NCBI RefSeq assembly: GCF_000092645.1 | Contig: NC_014165.1 | Coordinates: 3,534,001 to 3,598,000 of the forward strand | Direction of reading: 5' to 3' | Length of the DNA stretch: 64,000 bases | Source of the DNA: Thermobispora bispora DSM 43833 | Lineage (GTDB): Bacteria > Actinomycetota > Actinomycetes > Streptosporangiales > Streptosporangiaceae | Shown here: positions 33,727-42,124 of the stretch, in pieces | Numbering within the stretch: position 1 is the stretch's first letter | Layout of the letters: every line of letters begins with the position of its first letter | Translations under genes and position numbers: made by a program | The notes under the pieces: model-generated | What the model was told of the DNA's origin: nothing | The model's input: only the letters and a program-made list of their open reading frames with translations | Databases searched by the model: none

Positions 33727-34160
33727 CCACCAACCCCCCAGACCAGCTCACCGGGATGGTCCTCGACGCCGCCGTCCTAGTCGATCTCGTCACCACACCC
33801 CTGTACACGGCCGCCTTCGCACACCGGGCGGCCGTCCACGGCGTCACCCTGCTCGTCCCCGCGGCCGCACTCGCCGAAGCGTGGCAGACCATCCACGGCC
33901 ACGCCAACACCGACCACGCCGGCATCGAACGGCTGAACCTGTTCCTCGCCAGCCCCCTGGTCGTGGTCGAACCCCTTGACGAGACCACCGCCCGGCGCAT
34001 CGGCGAACTCGCGGCCGGCCGCACCATCACCCCGGACGTGCCCGCCGCGCACGTCGCGCTCGCGTGCCGCACCCGAGGCTGGTCGGCGCTCGCCGGGGAA
34101 CCGGCCCGCGTGCGCGCAATCGACCCCACCGTGGAGGTGGTCACACTCCCCGGCACCTAA
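33723..34160 (+). CDS. PIN-domain toxin-like protein
   Basis: The 145-residue protein shows PIN-like acidic residues: MVLDAAVLVDLVTTPLYTAA (first Asp), VPAAALAEAWQTIHG (Glu), ITPDVPAAHVALACRTRGWS (second Asp) and LAGEPARVRAIDP at the C-terminal end. PIN toxins (VapC-type) cleave RNA. The GTG overlaps the antitoxin stop by 4 bp. The sequence is diverged from well-known VapC proteins, so activity is inferred from layout. Confidence 0.72.
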   Translation: MTTNPPDQLTGMVLDAAVLVDLVTTPLYTAAFAHRAAVHGVTLLVPAAALAEAWQTIHGHANTDHAGIERLNLFLASPLVVVEPLDETTARRIGELAAGRTITPDVPAAHVALACRTRGWSALAGEPARVRAIDPTVEVVTLPGT

Positions 34161-34183
34161 CACACCCCCCTGGGAGGCACCCC

Positions 34184-35404
34184 ATGACCGGTTACGACGA
34201 CCCAGGCGCCCAGTTGCGTGCACTCCGGCAGCAGCTCGGCTGGAGCCAGGAGGAGCTTGCCAACCGGGCAGGGCTGAGCACCGGCGTCATCAAGAAGATC
34301 GAGGGCGGGGGCACCGCCCGCATGGAAACCCTGCGGGCGCTCGCCAGGGCGCTCGGCGTGCACACCGTGTGGTTCGTCCGCCCCGGCAGCCCGGCACCGA
34401 CCGTGGACAACGGCAATGACGCGGTTCTGGCGGACATGCGCGCCGCGATCCTGCCCCCGGTCGGGCTCGACGGGCGCCCCCTCGGCACCGCCGACCACGA
34501 CGACGTGCACCTGCCCCGCCTCGCCGACGCGGCCACCGAGGCCAACCACATCTACCACGCCGACCGGTACGACGACCTGGCCCGCCTGCTACCCGGGCTG
34601 ATCCAATCCGCCCACTACCACGTGAGCGCGCTCGACGGGCCCGACCACCAGCGGGCACGCCGGGTCCGCTCCGCGCTCCTCGGCCTCGCCGGCCGGTACC
34701 TGATCCAGGTCCGCGCCCACGACCTGGCCATGACCGCGTTGCAGCGGGCGGCCGAAGACGCGGCCGCCATCGGCGACACCCCCCTAGCCGCGGCCGCGGT
34801 CACCTGCCAGGCGTGGGCCATGCTCCGCCAGGGCCGGTTCGCCGAGGTCGAGAACCTCTGCGCGCGCACCGCCGACACCGTGGAGCCGCGCATGTCCAAA
34901 GCCACCCCCGACGAGCTCGCCGCGTGGGGGTGGCTCCTCATGCGAGCAAGCTCCGCCGCGATCCGCAACAACCGGTCGGAGGAGGCGAGCGAGTACCTCG
35001 CCCTCGCCGAAACGGCGGCAACCCGGCTCGGCCGCGAACACGACCTAGCCGGCCAGTACCGGTTCGGCCCGGTCACCGTCGCCCTGCTCCACCCGGAGAA
35101 CGCCATGATCGAGGGCCGCCCGGACCTGGCGTTGCAAGCGCTCACCCGTATACCCAAGGGCGCCGGCCGGACGAACCCCTCATCGTGGAACCGGGCATCC
35201 CTCGAGCGCGCCCGGGCACTCGTCCGCGTAGGTGACCTCGACAAGGCCACCGAAGTCCTCACCAGGTTGCGCCGCCAACACGGGCAGTGGCTCCGCTACC
35301 AGCAGGCCGCCCGGGACGTCACCACCGAGCTCGTGCAAGCACGCACGCGGCCGCTCACCCCCGCGCAACGCGACCTTGTGGACTTCCTCAACCTGACCAT
35401 TTAG
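34184..35404 (+). CDS. XRE-family regulator with TPR-like C-terminal region
   Basis: The 406-residue protein begins with an XRE helix-turn-helix (LRALRQQLGWSQEELANRAG, LSTGVIKKIEGGGTARMETL, about residues 10-55). The rest is helical with TPR-like repeats (LAMTALQRAAEDAAAIGDTP, ASEYLALAETAATRLGREHD, ASLERARALVRVGDLDKATE). Such regulators sense peptides or small ligands in actinobacteria. The ATG follows GGGAGGCACCCC. It lies 23 bp after the PIN gene, with a hairpin after its stop. Confidence 0.85.
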   Translation: MTGYDDPGAQLRALRQQLGWSQEELANRAGLSTGVIKKIEGGGTARMETLRALARALGVHTVWFVRPGSPAPTVDNGNDAVLADMRAAILPPVGLDGRPLGTADHDDVHLPRLADAATEANHIYHADRYDDLARLLPGLIQSAHYHVSALDGPDHQRARRVRSALLGLAGRYLIQVRAHDLAMTALQRAAEDAAAIGDTPLAAAAVTCQAWAMLRQGRFAEVENLCARTADTVEPRMSKATPDELAAWGWLLMRASSAAIRNNRSEEASEYLALAETAATRLGREHDLAGQYRFGPVTVALLHPENAMIEGRPDLALQALTRIPKGAGRTNPSSWNRASLERARALVRVGDLDKATEVLTRLRRQHGQWLRYQQAARDVTTELVQARTRPLTPAQRDLVDFLNLTI

Positions 35405-35416
35405 GCCAACCCATGT

Positions 35417-35449
35417 AGGTGGGGGACACGTAACGTGCCCCTTCCACCT
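35417..35449. terminator. Long imperfect inverted repeat after the XRE gene
   Basis: AGGTGG (35417-35422) pairs with CCACCT (35444-35449), and inside it GGG with CCC and CACGT (35427-35431) with ACGTG. The centre is CACGT-A-ACGTG. It is 12 bp beyond the XRE stop and 22 bp before the next start, so it may stop the XRE transcript or be an operator for the following genes. Confidence 0.5.
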
Positions 35450-35471
35450 CCACGAAGGCGAAACGGTCACG

Positions 35472-35831
35472 GTGCGCATCTGGCCCCCCACCCGGGGCGC
35501 GCCTACGGTGGCATGCGTGCACAACCCACCCGCACCCGGGGGCGACCCCGGCTTATGGCCAACGTGTGCCGAGATCACCCAAGCCGACTTCTTCCCCGGC
35601 TGGGTGATCTACCGGGAACTTCTCCCCGGCGGCCGGCACGGCGTCTGGGTAGCCGAGCACACCACCGGGCGCGCACTCCGCGCCCCGGACATCACCGAGT
35701 TACGCATGCTCCTACTCGTGGAGGAGGGCGATGACCGCACCGACCATCACAGCCCCGGCGGGCGCACCGGCGCAGTCACGGCGAACACCCACGGTGGTGG
35801 ACGTCGCTCGCACGCTGTTGGGCATCCTTGA
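35472..35831 (+). CDS. Hypothetical protein downstream of XRE regulator
   Basis: A 119-residue frame starting at a GTG, with a core ITQADFFPGWVIYRELLPGG and HGVWVAEHTTGRALRAPDIT, which looks like a small beta-rich domain. Its last 34 residues overlap the next gene in another frame by 101 bp; the downstream ATG has a strong GGAGGAGGGCG site, so the overlap is probably real but one frame may be shorter in life. No family recognised. Confidence 0.5.
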   Translation: MRIWPPTRGAPTVACVHNPPAPGGDPGLWPTCAEITQADFFPGWVIYRELLPGGRHGVWVAEHTTGRALRAPDITELRMLLLVEEGDDRTDHHSPGGRTGAVTANTHGGGRRSHAVGHP

Positions 35832-36084
35832 GCGCACCCACCACATCACGGGCCGCCTCCACACCAACCCGGGCGCCCCCGGGGTCGCCCTGCTCACCCT
35901 CGGCGAGGTCAACGTCTGGGTCTACCCCCACGAAGTCCGGTGGGACTCCGGGCACCGTGACCCGCGCACCGGGCGCCCAAGCTGCGTCACCATGCCCCAC
36001 ACCAACCTGGCCCTGGTGGCGGCGCAGGTCGCAGCACGCTACAAGCTCCAGGCCGGGACGGCGGCCACCACCGGGCAGCGGTGA
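35731..36084 (+). CDS. Hypothetical protein in accessory island
   Basis: A 117-residue protein with VVDVARTLLGILERTHHITG then GVALLTLGEVNVWVYPHEVR, and a hydrophobic C-terminal helix. The ATG follows GGAGGAGGGCG. It ends with a 4-bp GTGA overlap onto the next gene, so the three small genes after XRE are one transcription unit. No family recognised. Confidence 0.55.
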   Translation: MTAPTITAPAGAPAQSRRTPTVVDVARTLLGILERTHHITGRLHTNPGAPGVALLTLGEVNVWVYPHEVRWDSGHRDPRTGRPSCVTMPHTNLALVAAQVAARYKLQAGTAATTGQR

Positions 36085-36359
36085 CCGCCCGCGCCCGGTT
36101 ACTCGGCGCGCTCGGGCTACTCCACCACCCGCGCACACGATCTACCTGGCGGTACACCCACCCCCAGCACGGCGTGTGGGAGATCACCATCACCGGCCTG
36201 CTCGCCACCCAAACCCACCACCCCACCAACGGCAAGGTCACCCGCACCCGCCACCTAGTCACCCGCCGGCGAGCAGCCGACTGGCTCACCCACCGCCACA
36301 CCGCACTCCACAAAGCGGGTTGGCAGCTCGACACCATCCAAGCCTCGACCACCATCTAG
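36081..36359 (+). CDS. Hypothetical protein, adjoining TnpB remnant
   Basis: A 92-residue basic protein with WRYTHPQHGVWEITITGLLA and LVTRRRAADWLTHRHTALHK, a strand-strand-helix pattern. It starts with a GTGA overlap of the previous stop. Its stop codon lies right at the point where TnpB homology begins, so the 3' end may be the insertion or deletion boundary of the remnant. Confidence 0.5.
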   Translation: MTARARLLGALGLLHHPRTRSTWRYTHPQHGVWEITITGLLATQTHHPTNGKVTRTRHLVTRRRAADWLTHRHTALHKAGWQLDTIQASTTI

Positions 36360-36369
36360 CCCGGCCGCC

Positions 36370-36705
36370 CCACAAGCACGGCTTGTTCGCGAGAACCAAG
36401 TGATCGCCGTGGAAGACCTGACCGTCCGCAACATGGTCAGAAACGGGCGGCTGGCCCGCGCCATCTCCGATGCGGCCTGGCGGGAATTCCGCTCGATACT
36501 GGAGTACAAAGCGGCCTGGTATGGCCGCGAGGTGATCGCGGTGGACCGCTGGTTCCCCAGCAGCAAGCTGTGCAGCGCGTGCGGTGCCCTGCAAGACGCC
36601 ATGCCGCTGAACGTCCGGCAGTGGACCTGCCCCTGCGGGGCAACCCACGACCGGGACGTTAATGCTGCAAGGAACATCCTCGCCGCTGGGCTGGCGGAGA
36701 GGTAA
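36370..36705 (+). pseudogene. TnpB (IS200/IS605 OrfB) C-terminal remnant
   Basis: The frame reads QARLVRENQVIAVEDLTVRN, then REFRSILEYKAAWYGREVIA, the zinc ribbon LCSACGALQ and CPCGATHDRDVNAARNILAA. These are the last part of RuvC-like TnpB, including the zinc fingers (Cys at CSAC and CPC) and the final Asp of DRDVNAA. About 280 N-terminal residues, including the first catalytic Asp, are missing. The GTG at 36400 could still begin a 101-residue peptide. TnpB is an RNA-guided nuclease; this copy cannot be functional. Confidence 0.85.
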
Positions 36706-36828
36706 AACGCCTGTGGAGCTGGTGTAAGACCTCAAGGGCTCAAGCCCGGCGGGCGACCGGCTGTGAAGCAGGAAACCCAACCCGTGAGGGTTGGAATCCC
36801 CTCCCTTCAGGGAGGGGAGGAAGTCAAT
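36706..36828 (+). mobile_element. IS200/IS605-like right end with two hairpins
   Basis: After the TnpB stop come CCAACCC-GTGA-GGGTTGG (36778-36795) and CCCCTCCC-TTCA-GGGAGGGG (36799-36818), then GGAAGTCAA ending in TCAA at 36825-36828. Perfect hairpins followed by a TCAA-type cleavage site are the hallmark of IS605-family right ends, and the same stretch is where the guide-RNA scaffold of TnpB systems lies. No left end or TnpA gene was found in the window. Confidence 0.7.
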
Positions 36829-37972
36829 AGGGGAGCGTGATGCTGCGGAGTACGGCGTCGTCGGTGCGGTTCACGGCATGAGCCTGGCGGCTCTGCGGGC
36901 ACCCACCGGAAACCGAACGTGATTCTGTGGAAACTCGGTTTCCCCTCCGGCCTCACGCGGCGCAATGTTTTCCACAATCACGCCTGATAGTTATTGATTC
37001 GATAGCGAACGGCTATCGAAAACGCTCCAGGCGATTTCCGGCATCACCCCTCCACCCGTGCGATGAATATCACACCGAGGAACCAGGGAATTCGCCGATC
37101 TTCACCGTACGCCGCTTAATCCCGCCCGGCGAACAATCTCCATCGCCGGGCGTATCGCGCAACACCCCGCGCATCCCGCCGATCGGGGACGCGCTCCCAT
37201 CCACAGGCCCCACCCCCACACGAGATCGCCGACATCGCTGGCTCTACGCTTGGTGGACATGCGGCTCCAGGGATCCCTCGGCATGGTGCGGGCAGAGCGC
37301 CGGGCGCCCCGATCCCTGGCCCGGAGCGGGCGCCTCCCCGGCCCCGGTCGTCCGATGACGGCCCGGCCGGACCAGGATCGCGCCGCCGGCCGTCGGGCCG
37401 CCCGGCACGGTGCCGATGTGCCATCCGGACTCCGCGGCGGCGTGGGATCCCAGGTGAAAGAGCCGGCGCCCCGGTCCGGGCGTCACGGGTACGAGGGTGC
37501 GGCGGGCCATGCCACCGCGATCGCCCACCCCTCCCCCGGCGCGAATTCGATCATGCGAGACAATGAGACGCCCACCCCGGCTCCGGCCCGCAGGGTGGAC
37601 GTGGACCGGGGAACGCGGCCGGCGATCGCGGATCACGCTTCCGGGGAAGCGACGATCGGGCGGCACCGGCGCGGTGGCGCGGCGGCACCGCCGCACCGGG
37701 GCGGGACACCCCAGGCCGTTCGCACGGCACCCGGACATGCACAAGTGGATTTGAGGAGTTCACCCGGGTAGTACTGTGGACCCACGGAGCGATAACCGCG
37801 AGAAGAAAAGAGAGCCATTCAACGAAAAGTGACAGGAATCACACTGAGGAGCGGTGACCTGCTTCACGGTTCGTGATTCGCTCGTCGTAACGTTTCCCCA
37901 CAAAAGACGCGCACCACGGAAGAGTGCGATATTTCCGGCGCGCGTGCAGTCAGTGAGGGTGAGAGGTCTCCG
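36829..37972. other. Gene-poor gap between island and sdh operon
   Basis: No convincing gene in about 1.1 kb. The stretch 36910-37080 is AT-richer than the rest and holds TTCGATAGC-gaacg-GCTATCGAA (36998-37020), a 9-bp arm inverted repeat. A minus-strand frame at 37244-37510 (GC-rich codons, MARRTLVPVTPGPGRRLFHL) is possible but unsupported. The right end (37780-37972) contains AT-rich sequence and GAGAGG before the sdhC ATG, and should hold the sdh promoter. Confidence 0.5.
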
Positions 37973-38773
37973 ATGCCCCAGACAACGGCCGAGAGCCCGG
38001 TCAGAAGACAACGTGCACAGCTACGGGTGCGCACCCTGCGTACGGACAGGTGGTGGCTCGCACCAGCCGCTTCGTTCACCGGCATCCTGGCGTTCTTGAT
38101 CTACGGCTTCTGGGCGATGTTCGACCCCAGCTACTACGCGGCGCCGTACATCGCCCCGTTCGCCTCACCGTGTCTCGCGACCTCGTGCCCCGAGGGCGCG
38201 ACCTTCCTGGGCTGGACTCCGGTGGGCGACTGGTTCGGGCTGTCGCCGAGCCTGCTGATCCTCGCCTTCCCCGCGGGCTTCCGGTTCACCTGCTACTACT
38301 ACCGGAAGGCCTACTACCGTTCGTACTGGCTCTCCCCGCCCGCCTGCGCGGTGCAGGAGCCGCACAAGAAGTACACCGGTGAGACCAGGTTCCCGCTGAT
38401 CATGCAGAACATCCACCGGTACTTCTTCTACGTCGCCGCCATCATCGGTCTGATCCTCTTCTACGACGCGATCCTGGCGTTCCGCGACGCGGACGGCAAT
38501 TGGGGCCACGTGGGGCTCGGCTCGATCATCCTGCTGGTCAACGCGATCCTGATCCTGGCGTACACGTTCGGGTGCCACTCCTGCCGGCACATCACGGCGG
38601 GCCGCCTGAACAACTTCTCCAAGCACCCGCTGCGGTACAAGCTCTGGACCTTCGTGTCCAAGCTCAACGCCCGGCATCAGCAGTTCGCGTGGGCGTCGCT
38701 GTTCTCCATCATGATCGCCGACTTCTACGTCCGGCTGGTCGCCAAGGGCATCATCAACTTCCCGTTCGCATAA
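37973..38773 (+). CDS. sdhC: Succinate dehydrogenase membrane subunit (Sdh1 type)
   Basis: A 266-residue membrane protein with about five helices (for example WWLAPAASFTGILAFLIYGF, YFFYVAAIIGLILFYDAILA, GSIILLVNAILILAYTFGCH). It anchors the flavoprotein and iron-sulfur subunits and passes electrons to menaquinone. Length and sequence (ITAGRLNNFSKHPLRYKLWT) match the single large anchor of actinobacterial Sdh1 (Rv0249c-like) rather than the SdhC/SdhD pair. The ATG follows GAGAGGTCTCCG. sdhA starts 9 bp after the stop. Confidence 0.9.
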   Translation: MPQTTAESPVRRQRAQLRVRTLRTDRWWLAPAASFTGILAFLIYGFWAMFDPSYYAAPYIAPFASPCLATSCPEGATFLGWTPVGDWFGLSPSLLILAFPAGFRFTCYYYRKAYYRSYWLSPPACAVQEPHKKYTGETRFPLIMQNIHRYFFYVAAIIGLILFYDAILAFRDADGNWGHVGLGSIILLVNAILILAYTFGCHSCRHITAGRLNNFSKHPLRYKLWTFVSKLNARHQQFAWASLFSIMIADFYVRLVAKGIINFPFA

Positions 38774-38782
38774 GGATTCACC

Positions 38783-40684
38783 GTGGAGCGTCACGAATAC
38801 GACGTCGTCGTCATCGGAGCCGGCGGAGCAGGACTCCGTGCGGCGATCGAGGCGCGGCAGCAGGGCAAGCGGACGGCGATCGTCTGTAAGTCCCTCTTCG
38901 GCAAGGCCCACACGGTCATGGCCGAAGGCGGTGCCGCCGCCGCGATGGGCAACGTCAACCCGAACGACAACTGGATGGTCCACTTCCGCGACACCATGCG
39001 CGGAGGTAAGTTCCTCAACAACTGGCGGATGGCCGAGCTGCACGCCAAGGAGGCTCCCGAGCGCGTGTGGGAGCTGGAGGCGTGGGGTGCGCTCTTCGAC
39101 CGCACCAAGGACGGCAAGATCAGCCAGCGGAACTTCGGTGGCCACGAGTACCCTCGCCTCGCCCACGTCGGTGACCGCACCGGCCTGGAGCTGATCCGGA
39201 CCCTCCAGCAGCGGGTCGTCGCCCTGCAGCAGGAGGACCAGCGGCTGCACGGCGACCCCGAGGCGTACATCAAGGTCTTCCCCGAGACCACGATCACCCG
39301 GCTGCTCAAGGACGGGGACCGGATCGCCGGCGCGTTCGGCTACCGGCGGCAGACCGGCGAGTTCATCGTGTTCGAGGCGCCGGCCGTGGTGCTCGCCACC
39401 GGCGGCATCGGCAAGTCGTACGCGGTCACCTCGAACTCCTGGGAGTACACCGGCGACGGGCACGCGCTCGCGCTGCTCGCCGGCGCCGGCCTCATCAACA
39501 TGGAGTTCATCCAGTTCCACCCGACCGGCATGGTCTGGCCGCCGTCGGTGCGGGGCATCCTGGTGACCGAGTCCGTCCGGGGTGACGGTGGTGTCCTGCG
39601 GAACTCCGAGGGCCGCCGGTTCATGTTCGACTACATCCCGGAGGTCTTCAAGGACAAGTACGCCACCACCGAGGAGGAGGCGGACCGCTGGTACACCGAC
39701 CAGGCGAACAACCGCCGGCCTCCGGAGCTGCTGCCCCGGGACGAGGTGGCCCGGGCGATCAACGCCGAGGTGAAGGCCGGCCGCGGCTCCGAGCACGGTG
39801 GCGTGTACCTCGACGTCTCCACCCGGCTCTCCCCGGAGGAGATCAAGCGGCGGCTGCCGTCGATGTACCACCAGTTCAAGGAGCTCGCCGACGTCGACAT
39901 CACCAAGCAGCCGATGGAGGTCGGCCCGACCTGCCACTACGTCATGGGCGGCGTGGAGGTCGACCCCGACACCGCGGCGGCGTCGGTGCCCGGCCTGTTC
40001 GCGGCCGGTGAGGTCGCCGGCGGCATGCACGGCTCCAACCGCCTCGGCGGCAACTCGCTCTCCGACCTGCTCGTCTTCGGCTGCCGGGCCGGCGCGGGCG
40101 CGGCCGCGTACGTCGACAAGCTCGACAAGCGGCCCAAGGTCTCCGAGGAGAGCATCGAGGCGGCCAAGGCCGAGGCGCTCGCTCCGCTGGAGCGGAAGAC
40201 CGGGGAGAACCCGTACGAGGTCCACCAGGAGCTCCAGCGCACCATGAACGACCTCGTCGGCATCATCCGGCGCGCCGACGAGATGACCGAGGCCCTCCAG
40301 GCCATCGAGAAGCTCAAGGAGCGGGCCAAGAACACCGCCCCGGCCGGTGGCCGGGTCTACAACCCGAGCTGGCACCTCGCCCTCGACCTGCGCAACATGC
40401 TGCTGGTCAGCGAGTGCATCGCCCGGGCCGCGCTGATGCGGGAGGAGAGCCGCGGCGGCCACACCCGCGACGACTTCCCGAAGATGTCGCCCGAGTGGCG
40501 GCGTCGCCTGCTCGTCTGCACCGCCGACCCGGACGGTTCCAACGTCAAGATCGAGGTCAAGATCCAGCCGTCGATGCGTCCCGACCTGCTCCTCCTGTTC
40601 GAGCGGTCCGAGCTGGAGAAGTACCTCACCGAGGAAGAGCTGGCTGAGTACGACGCCGCGGTCGCCGCGGCCAAGGAGTCGTGA
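38783..40684 (+). CDS. sdhA: Succinate dehydrogenase flavoprotein subunit
   Basis: The 633-residue subunit binds FAD (DVVVIGAGGAGLRAAIEARQ near the N-terminus) and carries the flavin-histidine region KAHTVMAEGGAAAAMGN. Substrate and catalytic regions are FIQFHPTGMVWPPSV, GVYLDVSTRL and HGSNRLGGNSLSDLLVFG. It oxidises succinate to fumarate on the inner face of the membrane. GTG start at 38783 after AAGGATTCACC. The TGA overlaps the sdhB start, so the operon is translationally coupled. Confidence 0.95.
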   Translation: MERHEYDVVVIGAGGAGLRAAIEARQQGKRTAIVCKSLFGKAHTVMAEGGAAAAMGNVNPNDNWMVHFRDTMRGGKFLNNWRMAELHAKEAPERVWELEAWGALFDRTKDGKISQRNFGGHEYPRLAHVGDRTGLELIRTLQQRVVALQQEDQRLHGDPEAYIKVFPETTITRLLKDGDRIAGAFGYRRQTGEFIVFEAPAVVLATGGIGKSYAVTSNSWEYTGDGHALALLAGAGLINMEFIQFHPTGMVWPPSVRGILVTESVRGDGGVLRNSEGRRFMFDYIPEVFKDKYATTEEEADRWYTDQANNRRPPELLPRDEVARAINAEVKAGRGSEHGGVYLDVSTRLSPEEIKRRLPSMYHQFKELADVDITKQPMEVGPTCHYVMGGVEVDPDTAAASVPGLFAAGEVAGGMHGSNRLGGNSLSDLLVFGCRAGAGAAAYVDKLDKRPKVSEESIEAAKAEALAPLERKTGENPYEVHQELQRTMNDLVGIIRRADEMTEALQAIEKLKERAKNTAPAGGRVYNPSWHLALDLRNMLLVSECIARAALMREESRGGHTRDDFPKMSPEWRRRLLVCTADPDGSNVKIEVKIQPSMRPDLLLLFERSELEKYLTEEELAEYDAAVAAAKES

Positions 40685-41439
40685 TGGGACACAAGGCGAA
40701 GTTCCGCGTCTGGCGCGGCGAAGGTGGGGAAGGCCAGCTGGAGGACTACACCGTCGAGGTGAACGAGGGCGAGGTCGTCCTCGATGTGATCCACCGGCTG
40801 CAGGCCACCCAGGCCCCGGACCTCGCGGTCCGCTGGAACTGCAAGGCGGGCAAGTGCGGCTCGTGCTCCATGGAGATCAACGGGCGGCCGCGGCTCGCCT
40901 GCATGACCCGGATGTCGACCTTCGACCCGAACGAGACGATCACCGTCACGCCGCTGCGGACCTTCCCGGTGATCAAGGACCTGGTCACCGACGTCTCGTT
41001 CAACTACGAGAAGGCGCTGCAGATCCCGTCGTTCACCCCGCCGTCGAACGTCAAGCCGGGCGAGTTCCGGATGCAGCAGGTCGACGTCGAGCGGTCGCAG
41101 GAATTCCGGAAGTGCATCGAGTGCTTCCTGTGCCAGAACGTCTGCCACGTGATCCGCGACCACGAGGAGAACAAGCCGGCCTTCGCCGGTCCGCGCTTCC
41201 TCATGCGGATCGCCGAGCTCGACATGCACCCGTACGACACGCTCGATCGCAAGAACGCGGCGCAGGAGGAGTTCGGCCTCGGCTACTGCAACATCACCAA
41301 GTGCTGCACCGAGGTCTGCCCTGAGGGCATCAAGATCACAGACAACGCGCTGATCCCGCTGAAGGAGCGCGTGGTCGACCGGAAGTACGACCCGCTGGTC
41401 TGGCTGGGCTCGAAGATCTTCAAGCGTTCCTCGAGCTGA
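40684..41439 (+). CDS. sdhB: Succinate dehydrogenase iron-sulfur subunit
   Basis: The 251-residue protein has the 2Fe-2S ligands in NCKAGKCGSCSMEINGRPRL, and the 4Fe-4S and 3Fe-4S ligands in CIECFLCQNVCHVIRD and CCTEVCPEGI. It transfers electrons from FAD to the membrane subunit. I use the ATG at 40684 with AAGGAG 5 bases upstream (a GTG at 40681 is the alternative). The sdhA stop overlaps this ATG. A perfect hairpin terminator follows the gene. Confidence 0.93.
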   Translation: MGHKAKFRVWRGEGGEGQLEDYTVEVNEGEVVLDVIHRLQATQAPDLAVRWNCKAGKCGSCSMEINGRPRLACMTRMSTFDPNETITVTPLRTFPVIKDLVTDVSFNYEKALQIPSFTPPSNVKPGEFRMQQVDVERSQEFRKCIECFLCQNVCHVIRDHEENKPAFAGPRFLMRIAELDMHPYDTLDRKNAAQEEFGLGYCNITKCCTEVCPEGIKITDNALIPLKERVVDRKYDPLVWLGSKIFKRSSS

Positions 41440-41453
41440 GCGAGGCCCTTGTG

Positions 41454-41494
41454 GAAGGCGCCGGCCGGGTACGGCCGGCGCCTTCTGCCGTTTT
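41454..41494 (+). terminator. Rho-independent-like terminator after sdhB
   Basis: GAAGGCGCCGGCCG, loop GGTA, CGGCCGGCGCCTTC (41454-41485) is a perfect 14-bp stem starting 14 bp after the sdhB stop, followed by TGCCGTTTT. It ends the sdhCAB transcript. Confidence 0.85.
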
Positions 41495-41699
41495 CGGCGA
41501 CCACTACGCGGCCATCGATGAGGCGGCCGTCGCGGGCGTTGCCCGGCCGGTCTTCCCGCCGATCGCGTCCACCCCGCGGGCCGCTCTCCCCAGTGCCCGC
41601 CGACCGGGCCGGCCCCGTGCCCTTTCGCCGGCCACCGTCCCGTGCGCCGGTCCGGCCGCACCGCGCGCGAGGGGGTCCACGGGCGAACCGAGCTCTGAT

Positions 41700-42060
41700 C
41701 GTCCGCGGTCGCGCCGCACACGCGAGGGACCGACGAAAGTCCAAGGCCAGTCGCCATGAAGCCCTTCAGCCGCGCGCCGCACACGTGAGGAACCCACGAA
41801 AGTCCTAGGCCGGTCGCTGTGGCCGCGCCGCCGCGCTCAAGGACCCAGGGCGCCATGAACGGCGAGCGGAAAACCCATCACACCACGCCGCATACGCAAG
41901 AGACCCACGAAAGTCCAAGCCCATCGCCGTCAAGCCCCACGGCCACGCCGCACGCGCTCAAAGACCCAGGGCGCCATGAAGGCGAACGGAAAGCCCCATC
42001 GGGCCGCGCCGCACATCAAGCCCCGACCACCGCGCCGCGCCACGCATGAGAGGTCCACGA
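41700..42060. repeat. Diverged ~111-121-bp repeats between sdh and a membrane protein gene
   Basis: The 685-bp gap 41440-42124 has no convincing gene apart from the terminator. The word CCNACGAAAGTCC occurs at about 41730, 41794 and 41905, and CAARGACCCAGGGCGCCATG-type sequence occurs at 41838 and 41959, 121 bp apart. CGCCGCAYACG words also recur (41713, 41777, 41887, 41947). The copies are imperfect and include many ATG triplets. Confidence 0.6.
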
Positions 42061-42124
42061 CAACCGCTCTGCGGGCCCGCTCGGCACACGCGGCGTCCCC
42101 ACCGTGGGAGTGCCGGACGGCCGC

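Noticed and set aside
36799-36818. Hairpin after TnpB considered as an ordinary terminator
   Set aside because: It is paired with another perfect hairpin and followed by TCAA, which fits an IS605-type end better; no T-tract follows.
36927-37358. Plus-strand frame of 143 residues after the TnpB remnant
   Set aside because: Composition changes along its length and no domain or ribosome site supports it.
37244-37744. Minus-strand frame in the gap before sdhC, internal start MARRTLVPVTPGP
   Set aside because: Codon composition is plausible, but there is no family match, no convincing ribosome site and no linked gene. Kept as a possibility only.
37780-37972. A Rex-type redox operator before sdhC
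   Set aside because: GCTTCACGGTTCGTGATTCG-like sequence has only partial symmetry and does not match the Rex consensus.
31003-37972. tRNA or att site at the edges of the accessory island
   Set aside because: No cloverleaf-type sequence or matching direct repeat was visible by eye.
38165-40462. A 765-residue minus-strand frame opposite sdhA
   Set aside because: It lies wholly over sdhC and sdhA, has no recognisable motif, and its composition is that of an antisense shadow.
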